Of a DNA stretch of 64,000 nucleotides, positions 27,231-37,201 are shown piece after piece. A program made the position numbers and the translations under genes. Within the stretch, counting starts at the first letter, position 1. The number at the start of each line of letters is the position of its first letter. The notes beneath the pieces were generated by a model. That model did not search any database, was not told the origin of the DNA, and saw only the letters and a program-made list of their open reading frames with translations. Source of the stretch: Penelope pileata (taxonomy: Eukaryota > Chordata > Aves > Galliformes > Cracidae); NCBI GenBank assembly GCA_013396635.1, contig WBMW01005037.1, positions 2,027,463 to 2,091,462 of the forward strand, given 5' to 3'.

Positions 27231-27432
27231 GTCAACACGTTTGTCTCCTTCGTGTTCCCCATGGTCGTCATTTCTGTGCTCAACACCATCATCGCCAACC
27301 AGCTCATGGTCATGTTCAAGCAGGCTGCCCGGGAAAACCAGGTCTGCACCATCGGTGGGCAGCAGACGATGCTCAGCATGTCCATGGAGCCCGGTCGCAT
27401 ACAAGCCCTGAAGCACGGCGTCAGGGTCCTGC
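27231..27432 (+). CDS. NTSR1: NTSR1 coding exon 2: TM5 and third intracellular loop
   Basis: This exon encodes 67 residues plus the first base of a split Arg codon. It begins VNTFVSFVFPMVVISVLNT, the fifth transmembrane helix of neurotensin receptor 1 including the conserved class A proline (residue 10 of the exon). TM5 covers about residues 1-25. The rest is the third intracellular loop (MFKQAARENQVCTIGGQQ, then SMEPGRIQALKHGVRVL leading into TM6), which contacts the G protein. The borders are a pyrimidine-rich tract ending CTCCTCAG before 27231 and a consensus donor GTAAGT at 27433. The exon opens in phase 0 and is 202 bases, so it ends in phase 1, matching exon 3. The receptor binds the peptide neurotensin at the cell surface and signals mainly through Gq. 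The family assignment rests on near-complete identity to mammalian NTSR1 in this segment, much closer than expected for NTSR2. Confidence 0.96.
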
Positions 27433-28397
27433 GTAAGTAGTGACACGTTTTGACACTGAACCAGCTAGAAGTATCTATGTAAATATGATTCGAAGAGCTA
27501 GGTTGAAATTGGCAGATGTTTTCATTCAAAACATCCAAAATGAAAAGTAGCCCTTTTTTGAAATCCAAATTATCCCTGCCAAATGCTTTGAGATTTGCCA
27601 CAGTTGTCCAGCTCTCATCTCAAAGCTCCACATTTTGGAAAATGAATTTGTTCCTTCTCTTGATCTCTTTCCTTCTTCACCTTTTTCTTGCTGAGACACT
27701 AAGAGGTTTCAAGGGAATATTATCCTTTATTTTCCTTTATTTTCTTTTTCTCCTGGAGACACTTTTGTGATTCCTAATCTTCCCTTAAAGGATAAAAAAA
27801 AAAATCGTTATAGAGAAAGGAAGCTAGAAAGAGGTTCGAGTTTTATTTAATTAATTGTGCTCAGTGGAGGAGAATTTGAGGAATTTAAAATACAAATTTA
27901 AGGAAAAATATATATTCTGTGAGACAGAAACAACTTGCTAATATGAAGCCTTTCTGCTCCTTTTTATGTCTCGGGCCACCTCCAGCCTGAACACCTCTCT
28001 TCCAGCCGGTGCTGGCTTTGGGCTCTGGGTGTGATGGGGGAGCAGATGTAGTCTTAAAACCAAAGGTATTTCGTGGTGCTGGGTTCGAACAGATCATCCC
28101 GAGTGGACACCTTGCACCAATCTCTTGTGGACACCCTGCCCATGGCCACATAGGTGTGCAGATCCCTCTCAGATGTTAGAAGAAAGGCGTTGGATGCCTG
28201 CTGTTTGTAGGTTTCCTCTCCCTTCTCTCCAGGCAAAAGTAGGAGTTGCTCTGAAGGGGTTCTCTGCTTCACCAGAGGGGTGTGAAAAATCAGCTTTCCC
28301 CTGATGATGCACACATAGAAATGAGTTTCTCACACAGCCACGGCTTTGATTCAGATTTCAATTTTCCTTTCTTTGGCAGAAAAAGTCAAGTAACTGA

Positions 28398-28425
28398 GAT
28401 TAAAAAAAAAAAAAGATTTTTAATC
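28398..28425 (+). repeat. A-rich 9-bp inverted repeat
   Basis: GATTAAAAA (28398-28406) and TTTTTAATC (28417-28425) are perfect inverted arms flanking a loop made mostly of A. It is a slippage-prone A-tract in intron 2, and a chance origin is quite possible. Confidence 0.7.
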
Positions 28426-28632
28426 AAATAAGACTGGTTTTCCTCTTCAAAACTCTGAATTCCAATTTCAGATGGGAAACAATGTTAAAATGTCACTGTT
28501 TGTGCTGATTAGATAGCAAAACATTTTTCACTTAATCCCGGCCTGAAGCAAGGCAGTGAGGGGTGACTGCAGTGCTGTCTGCACACAGCCAGGGCCAGGC
28601 AAATCCGTGCTGGTGCTCTGCTTATTACAGCA

Positions 28633-28652
28633 GAAGATGATGCATCATCTTC
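28633..28652. repeat. Perfect 20-bp palindrome
   Basis: GAAGATGATGCATCATCTTC is its own reverse complement with no spacer, centred on ATGCAT. It is in intron 2, in otherwise unremarkable sequence. The inner TGATGCATCA could serve as a binding site for a dimeric bZIP or POU-type factor, but this is speculation. Confidence 0.9.
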
Positions 28653-29017
28653 CCCCCAAACCAGCCTATATAGTGCTATATAAACACACTACTCTGAAAA
28701 TTATATCAAACAGGACTAAAAATAAAGTCCTATTGAGTGCTGGAACTGCTGGAAGATGTCCCTGCATCTCCCAAAGTTGAGTGTTCAGCTCTGGGGGAAG
28801 GCGAGTCTCATTTATATTTTTCCTGGGAGCCAATGTCCCACTGTCACCTCTGCAGGGTTCCCAAGGGACATGTGTGCATCCCTTGGTGAGCTGCATTTTG
28901 TCTGCTCCCAACAGATTTTGCATCCAATGCTTTGCAAACTTTGGCCAAGCTATTCATGATATCACAACAAAGACATTGCTTTCTCTCCCAAGCCAAATTA
29001 AAATGCAGCAGAAATCT

Positions 29018-29053
29018 AAAAAAATAAAAAATATATAAATAAATAAAAAAAAA
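29018..29053 (+). repeat. A/T-rich simple repeat
   Basis: A run of about 36 bases built almost entirely of A with interspersed T (AAATAAATAAA-like). It is low-complexity sequence in intron 2 and may be a degenerate poly(A) tail. Confidence 0.8.
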
Positions 29054-31854
29054 GCTTCTAACAGGATTTTTATTAAATTTTGCAGCCCTTTGAGGGCTGG
29101 CTATCTAAACATGTTTAGGACGAATTCCTAAGTCCAGTTATTGAAAATGCCTTTATTCATATTTCGCGTGCAATAAAGGGTTCACCTTTGTACTTGTAAT
29201 TACTGCAGTGTCTCCAACAGCATTTATAGCTCTGAGCACAAATGGCCGTTTAGGAGCTGATGGATGAGTATTCTTAACACTGAGAAACGAGGCAGAATTG
29301 TCATCTGCCTGGAAGAAGACAGAAGGAGATTCAATATTTTTTTTTCTTCCCAACAACCACAATTAGAGTAGTCACAAATAATCTTTTTCTTTTGCCTTTG
29401 CTTGCTGATATGTAAAGCTAAAGAATAGACCTGCTCTCACACACAGACTCTCTGAGGAAGAGCTTTTGAATGAATTCAAAAGCAAAACTGGCTCAGCATT
29501 TTAATGATTCCATCAGCAGCAACTTAAGCCTTCACTATATGGCTTTATTCCCTCTCTTTTTTTCTCAGAGCTTTGGTTCAGACTAAGGTTACATAAAAGA
29601 TGCTGCACCCAGGAAGTGAGCTGTGCTGTGAAACACTTGACACCTTAATTAAGTAAGCAAAGGAAAAGACCAAAGAATCTGGTAACTTAAGCTGACAGAC
29701 GATAAACCAAAAGCAGTTCAAAAACAGCACCCTAAAAAACTAGTAAAATATGCCAGTTCTGGTTTTACAGTGTGAAAGCCCTCATGCACATTAGATGGGG
29801 AGAGTTTGCTAGCTGGAAGCTTTCCACCTGGTGCTTTTCGTGGCAAGGCTCGTGGTGGCTGAAGCGCTTCAGCCAAGGCCGCATATTCCTTAAGGAAGGA
29901 AATCCTGGCCCTAGAAAACCACCAAAAATCTCGCTCCCTGCAGTGGGAGAGCATCCCTCACCGATGGGTCCATGTCAGCTCCTAGGCACTGAGCACAGCC
30001 CTTCTTTCTGCAAGGGCAGAGATGATTTATGCTGGGCTCCGATGCTGCCAAAATCATCTACCCACACTAAGCAAGTCCATGTAAGACAGTGGGAAAAGAA
30101 AAATGTCCACAGTAATAAAACTGTTGGCACAAAATCAGACTTTATGAGGGTCAAAGTATTTTCCATTTCCAAAGGTAAACTTTGGCCTGAAGTACAGAAA
30201 GCTTGTTTTTGTTTTAAGGGTACAATGTTTCACAACACATAAAACTAGTGCTCAGAAAATAAATTTTTGCAGTTCAGAGTGTGCAGGGTTGATGAGATCA
30301 GAGCAGCAAACACCCTTCTCCCTTCTTCCAGATCTACTGAGTTTGTACTTATTTACATTAAAATAGCAGCTAAAATCGTCAGGCTAACAGCTCCATTCAA
30401 ACAACTACAGCATCATTTTCCTCCCCTTTGCTAGCATGTATATGTTTTCTTGGCTCTGTCTGAGTCTGGTCATGTACAAAATAATTAGGGAGATCAGGAT
30501 CAAGGAACGTGTCAGCCCTGCTGCCTGTAAGCCAGTTCATTAATTCATTAAGCGTGTGCTTTCTGATTGTAATTCCCTCTCTGCTGTCAGCTTTCAGCAG
30601 GTGTGAGGATCCACATTCAGAGAGCTCCAGGAACTGGTGGCTTTCCAGCTGCTTTGTGAGGATAACTGGGCAACGTTTGCACCAGTGCTGCTGCTAAAAA
30701 TACCTCCCAAAAAGAGATTTCATGCCCTACTTCATCCATCCAATATTTCTGCCGTGTCTCCAAAAATAAGCCACCTCCATTTCTGTGTCATTTCTTTGCA
30801 GAGTTTGTTGTTTTGTTTTGTTTTTACTTTCGTGGTTGTTGTTATTCCTTGTTTGCACTGCAGGAATTCTGTGCAGCTGAGTCTCTTAGGCACTCAGTGA
30901 TGCTGCACAGAAGGGTGAATCTCCTCTGGTTGCATATCCACCTATCGTTTGATAAGGAGGAAAGCTACCTAAATAAATCCCAACTACAGCACTAAGTCTT
31001 ATACACACGTGCAGTTCCCACAGTAACGGGAAGGAGGAATTACTGAATGGCACAGCTGAGTAATGACAGCAATGCTGAAGAACACTGATGGATGGTGAGG
31101 GAAGGCTTTGTGCATCCCTGGGTGGACACTGGCTAAGCCTATTACAGCGTGATCACTTCCAGGTAGCATGGGCTCTGTTACAGAAGCTGCTTAACTAAAG
31201 CAATTATAAGGCACTTAGAGAGGTTTAAGCAATTAAAGAAATATTGTTCAGTCTCCCACAGCTGGCTGGTTGACTCCTCACTAAGATGCTTTTTAAGAGA
31301 TGAAATCACACTGTATTTTTTTACTGACAGTCTGAGAATGTAAAAATTACAATTCTGGGGCCTCTACATTTCTTCAAGCCATGCTGGGCAAATGCCAAGT
31401 ATTAATGAAGCACCCATGCATCCTACATTACTTTGTGTGTGAACAATTCCTCTCCTGAATAAATGTGCCAAAGAGTTCATCCATTTCTCTTTTCAGATGT
31501 TCCAAGTCTGAGTTATCAGTTTGAGGAGAATAATGCTATGAGATTTAGTGTAACTATCGCACAAACAGGAGTAATAAATAGCAAACATCATCCAGCCACA
31601 AAGATCTGCAGAAAAACTGCAGCCTGAAAATCTGTTCTTGTCTGACTTGTCTTTCCTAATTCCCCTGCTCTAAGGAAACCAGGTTTGTCTGTGAATCACT
31701 TTACTTGCAAGAAAGGAACTATGTCCATGACAGCTTGTAACCCTAACAAAAAGTCTGAGCGACTGCAGGTGGAGTTTGGTGAGATTCCTGTGACGTTAGG
31801 CACGGATAGAAGTTGTGCTTAACAGCTGAAGTGTCACGTTGAAGTTCAGGAGGA

Positions 31855-32000
31855 TAAATGAGCTATATAACAGCTGTATATGTTTCTCAGAGGTGTTTGT
31901 ACGTGTAGGTTTACTTTACAGCCTGCCAAGTGACATAAAGAGAGTTGGATCAGAGCTCTCTATAAACAGCCGCTGAGGAGCAGCAGTGCAGCGCAGCTGC
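31855..32000 (+). promoter_or_regulatory. Possible intronic promoter or enhancer-like stretch
   Basis: This stretch holds a near-palindromic E-box (CTATATAACAGCTGTATATG at about 31863), a TATAAA at 31961-31966, and about 30 bases later a G+C-richer segment with another CAGCTG at about 31995, then GATA-type motifs (CTTATCT) at about 32023. The order TATA box, then possible initiation zone, is suggestive only. There is no recognisable transcript or open frame to attach it to. Confidence 0.15.
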
Positions 32001-35000
32001 CCCTGTTGGGACAGGCAGATCTCTTATCTGCACGCCTGTTCCTGCAGCAGCTGCTGGGCCACGGCTGCAGGAACTCAGGCTCTCATGGCTGCATCTCTGA
32101 AAACAACCTCGAGGCAGGCCAGGCTCAGCAAGCAGATTTTCCAGGTGTTAGGCCCTGCCTATATGAGCATTTGAAGAGCTATCTGATGCATTTTTTAGAC
32201 ATAAAATCTGGCCAGGGCTTAGTCCTCCAGAAGCATGCAGCAAATGCATTACCAGGATCCCCCCAGCAAGCAGAAACAGTTTGAGAAGGAATAAAGGACA
32301 CGCAAGCCTTGAAACAAGAGGAGAACATAGAATGGGGCTGCAAAGGAGCTTGGGTTACACCTGAGCTTAGTGAGCAGAAAGAGCCTTAAACACAGTGAAA
32401 ATACGAGAGCCCTCATCTATCATTCAAATGAGAAATTTTCTTTCTTTGTCCTTCCTTCTCCTCCAAACACCCTGACATCCCTGGAAGGAGCAACACGAAG
32501 GAAACTTAAATTGAATTCAGCAACACCTTTCTTTTAGCAAAGACTGATTACCTTAGAAGGGGACTTGGGAAGAGCCCCTGCTTTGCAGTGTGTCAGCAGG
32601 GATGTGCTGCTTGCTGAGCCCCATTCTTCGGCCAGCATTTAACCTTCATATTCTGCCTTGCTCCTTTTGGACAAAACCAGGTCTCATTGGTGCCAGTGGA
32701 TGTTTTAATCACACTGCCCAGCGTGAGCAGGGCCAGGAATTCACATCCATTTTCAAACCTGTCAGCTGAATCCACTGAAAATCAAGACAGTCTGAGTGCA
32801 ATACTTTGGTTCTTTGTTCTCTGCTTTTTCGATTCACTCTTCTGTCTGAAAATAATACATGAAGATAAAAGCAGATCTCTGGCTGCTGAGAATGGAAATT
32901 AAGGAGTCAAAACTAGTGTTTACGCTGCTCAGTAACGTGTACAAGAGAAGAGGGGGATTGCATCCAGCGAGTGCCATGCATCTTCAGCAGTTTCTGAAGG
33001 AGCTGAGGGCTCCCCAGGTCCCTTGCTGTTCCCAGTTTCTCCTATTTTTTTTGCTCTCCTGGGCACTATTAGTGCATACCGGTGGTCTCCACTCTGCTGG
33101 TGGTTATCGACTTTTATGGAAATCCTTTCTTCTGCAGCCTTGTGACCCAAATACCAGCATAAGCAGTTTTACTTTTACTAGGCTCCTACCCACACTGCAA
33201 GTGCCATAGCCCCTAGTTTGGGGCCTACTGGTATAAATATTGCCGACAACCTGTCAGGTACTGCATCACGTTAGCATAAACAGTGCCTTGAGGTTTAGCC
33301 AGGCACTTCCAGCTCCATCTACACTTGGCCCAGCCTTCTCCATCTCTCATATCAAACCGCACAGTGACACTTGTTCCGCTTTGTGATAGATTCTCTTGTA
33401 ATGGCATCAGCTAAATAAGCGTATATAACCCCCGGAGCTTTGAATACACAGGGACTGTTTCTCCAGAAACCAACATTAATGCAAATCCCAGACATGAGCC
33501 CCATTACCCTGCTTTATACGTTATTTAATAGCGGCCAGAGCGTGCATTCCTTGCGCAGCACTGGAGATGCACAGCTGTTGGCGTGCTGAAACTCAGAAAA
33601 GGCAGAGTGATTTTGTTCTGCTAGGTCTGTCCAGACCCAGACAGCTCCTATCTTTGCCTAAAAGTTGTGACGTGTTGTCTGTACTTCAGCTTCCCTTGAA
33701 ACACAAAGAAAAAGAAATAAATTGGCCACAATTGTCTGAACAAAGCTATCAACGAAGGCTGGATTTGAGCTTCCCTGGAGCAACCGTGGAGGCAGCTGAG
33801 AGAAGAAGCAGCATCTCTGTTCTCTCTTCCACCAGGCACTGCCAGGGCCTTTGTACACATGATGTATTGCTCCATATTCTTGCTAACACCTTTCCAGATT
33901 TCTGACATATTGGCCCTGGAAAAGGGCTGCCTCCCAGCCACAGTCACAGGATACACACATGGTAAAATAAAATACTCAGTGCAATCTAATAAAATTTAAC
34001 TTCCAGGCTTGCTTCCACATCCAGTTTAGTCTGAAAATCAAGATTGGCACAGTTTAAATCTTCTCTTTCGCAATGAAAAAGATGTCTCGCACAATTTATG
34101 TTTCCCTCTGTAGGACTTCCTGAGGGACAAACGGGCTCACTGCCCCGCCGCACCTCCTGCCGCCTGCCCTTCCTCCTTGGGATGTGGTTCAAACAGGCAG
34201 GGATTGAACAAGACACGGTAGAAAATCATAGGATGCAGTAATTTAGGTTTTAATAAACTATTCAATTAGGAGTTTGATTTTGAAGGTAAATGGAGACCCA
34301 GCCTGGTCGTCTTGCCCAGGTTTCTTTCCTGCTCCCAGCCTGGGGCAGGCTCGCAGGTTTGGCACTTCATTTGTTCAAATGTGGGAAATATCAGGAGTTC
34401 ATGGAGCAGCTCTGCTCCTAGGAAAATCATGTTTCCATGCAGCAACTGAACTAACTAGAAGTGAGGGAAGGGCTGGGTTTCAACGCAGTGAGTGCAACTC
34501 TCCTGTTGCAGCACAGCAGCACTGGGGCAGAGCATGGAAGTAGCCATGCTCCTTTCTGTGCAGAGGCCACAAGGCAGAGGCAAACAAGTCCCTGGTTCTT
34601 GCATTTCTGTACTTCAAAAAAATCAAGGCAGGAAATCTCCAGCCTTGCATACATCATTCCTGACAGACACCCCACCATGCCTTGTTCCTAACCCTTCCCC
34701 AGACTCACCTGCCCCATCTTACAACAGCAAAGAAACCCCTGAGAAAGCTCAGGATGATGGAGAAGAGGCTCTGGGAACCTGTAACAGAAATAAAAAATCA
34801 TTTTGGCAGCAACATTGCCCTTGTATAATGAGCTTGAAAGATCAGGTTTAAGAGTGACAAATGCAGGTCAGGGCCTCTTAACCCGCAGTGCACAGAGCCA
34901 CGCAGCACGCTGCCCAGCCAGGATTTCAAAATCAGCCCCTAAGCATCGCTGTTCCACTTAGCCATGTGTTTAATAAAATTCTACTTGCAGAATGGTTGCA

Positions 35001-37110
35001 TGGGATATTACAGAATTACCACAGCTTACTTCATTGACTATTCGTTTGCTGAGGTTGAGAAGTTATGTCTCCCAGTATGTGTTTTTGTTGGGATAGACCC
35101 CTGCCTCCACGCTATCTGGCACAGCATTACCTGAGCCACAACAGCAGACCTCCTTTACAAGGAGGAAAACACTTTCAATTAACATGTTGGGAAAATTAAT
35201 GGGCAGATGTGCAGGATGGCTAAAGTTGGCTGCAGAAAGAATCCAGATCCTGCAGTGCTTGAAGAGCCACAAGCAGGGGTAACACCTGGGAAGTGTCAGT
35301 GCCTGTAGGTTTCTGCAAAATATTATGATGGGATGCAGGTCAAATTCATCCACTGGATTGTGTCTTTTAGACTGCTGAAGAGCTGCAGACCCGATAGCGA
35401 TGAATTACATCTGCAATCACTATGACCATATAGCAGCCAAGAAATACTCAGATTGAAATAACGAATTCAGTTGGACAAGAGAATAAAAACAGTCCCTCTA
35501 GCCTTCTTTCCAAAACATATCCTCTCAGATGTATACAATTTCACTGAATAAATGGCTTTTGCAGCATTCCTGGAAGATGCTTTCATACATCATACAGGCT
35601 GATGCTAAAGAATTTAGCCATCTCCGTTGTTAGTAATGTGTATAACAAACGAGATAACCCGTGGGGTTGAAATAAAGCTGTGAGTTCAGAGCTGAACACC
35701 AGGAATTATTGGATTTCTGTACGAATTGGGCAATGATAACAGCACTGATGACACCCTCAAAAAGAAGGCACAGATGCTTGCCTCCTCCCTCCTGTCCCAC
35801 CTTGGGGGTCTGTTTACTGGAGCCTCCCCTGTGCCTTTGGGCTGTGTCATGGTGATGGGGACATGCAGCTGCATCCATGCTCCTCATGGGCTGTGTTTTT
35901 CAAGGGATGCACATAGTCTGTACATCTCCTCTCACCCTGTGGGGTGAGAGCGACTGAGTTTGGGACATAGCCACCTTAATATTTTCAATCTGAAGGCAGA
36001 GGGAAAAGCAGCCACCAAATCCATATTGCACTGGTGGTACATAGCTCAGCAAGAGAGCTTTGCTGCTTCCTAGCTCTTTACAGGTCACACAAAGGACAAG
36101 AGTGATGTGGCCCTTACTGTCTGCAGAGCGAATTTGGGATAAAAAAATTAACATAATTATTTTATTTACTCTTGATTTTCTTCTTGGCTTTTATTACGTT
36201 ATGTTTTAACTGAGATTTCTTTATTTCCTGCTGGGATCCTGCCAGAATCTTGTCAGTTCATACAGAGGTTGAAATACATATTACAAAATGAAACAAATCT
36301 TTCCCTTGCTTGCCTGATATATCTGCTTTTTAATCTAGATTGATGATTGCTCAGCACCAGCAGAGCTTTTATCTTTCAGAGTTGTTACATTTTGCTTTTC
36401 ATTGTTTGACATCCCTTGGCTAGAATCTGGAAAGGGAAAAAAAAAAATGCCCTATCATATTCCTCTTTTTACTCTTTAATTAATGATTTTTATTACAGCA
36501 ATTTCCAGACCCAAGCATGTTGTCATCACTGTCTCAGGTATTGCAGAAATGTAGAAGAAAAGGACGAGCCCTGCCAGCAGAAAGCAGCTCCTGGGGCCGT
36601 GTAATGATCCCAGGCACTGCAGGGACTGCGGGCAGTGGCTCCGCGTAACAAACGAATGGGATTACTGTGTCCCTGCTTCCCTGTCCACCTGGATGAAAAA
36701 CACACACTAACTGCCTCTGTGGGTACTGTAGACAAAACACCCAGCACCGTGAGGGCATAAAATGCAAAGACAGGTGCAAATGCAGCCCCGTTTCATTTAG
36801 CCTCTGTCTGAACCAGGCACCATCAGTCCCTTATCACTGTTATATCTTCTTTTGCTCATAATTTCACCATCCCCACGCTCATAGCTTATAGCTATTTCTT
36901 CTATTATTTCTGCTATACTTGTTTTTATAGGCATTTTCAGGCTGTTTGTCCCTCGGGGTTATTAATATTTTCCACATCAGCAAGATATGAACAAAGTGGG
37001 GCTTTAAGAAAGCAGTTTACAGTGATAAACACCTGCACAGACAGATTCCTTTTTCACCCTCCGTGAAGAATTGCTCACAAAAAGTAACGGGCTTTTTTCA
37101 TGCCTTGCAG

Positions 37111-37201
37111 GTGCTGTGGTGATTGCCTTCGTGGTCTGCTGGCTCCCTTATCACATCCGGCGCCTCATGTTTTGCTATGTGCCCTCCAAACACTGGACAG
37201 A
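37111..37201 (+). CDS. NTSR1: NTSR1 coding exon 3: TM6 and start of third extracellular loop
   Basis: This 91-base exon completes the split Arg codon, encodes 29 whole codons (AVVIAFVVCWLPYHIRRLMF, then CYVPSKHWT) and ends with two bases of an Asp codon. TM6 carries the CWxP toggle motif (Cys-Trp-Leu-Pro) used by class A receptors for activation. The Tyr, two Arg and Phe residues at the outer end of TM6 (YHIRRLMF) and the loop Trp are residues known in NTSR1 to line the neurotensin pocket, and all are present. The third extracellular loop (VPSKHW) is where the sequence departs most from mammals. The acceptor is TGCCTTGCAG before 37111 and the donor is GTGAGT at 37202. Phase 1 in and phase 2 out agree with both neighbours. 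Confidence 0.96.

Larger units (their letters stand above)
27433..37110 (+). other. NTSR1: Intron 2 of NTSR1
   Basis: The intron runs from a GTAAGT donor to a TTTTTTCATGCCTTGCAG acceptor and is about 9.7 kb. No open frame in it resembles a known protein. The longest (156 codons at 29772-30242, 119 codons at 34492-34851) give translations without domain features. It holds a 20-bp perfect palindrome at 28633, an A-rich hairpin at 28398-28425, an A/T-rich simple repeat at 29018-29053 and a TATA/E-box-containing stretch at 31855-32000. Reading through the donor gives a stop two codons into the intron (CGT AAG TAG). Confidence 0.9.

Noticed and set aside
27198..27601. Antisense open frames (82 and 124 codons) opposite NTSR1 exon 2
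   Set aside because: They are mirror readings of the G+C-rich conserved receptor exon. Only the + frame matches a known protein and has splice sites.
28081..28095. tRNA-like B-box (GGGTTCGAACAG)
   Set aside because: No A-box at the right distance and no acceptor or anticodon stem. A single short motif match is not a tRNA gene.
29772..30242. 156-codon open frame on the + strand in intron 2
   Set aside because: No recognisable family, no splice context linking it to NTSR1, and a composition like random intron sequence.
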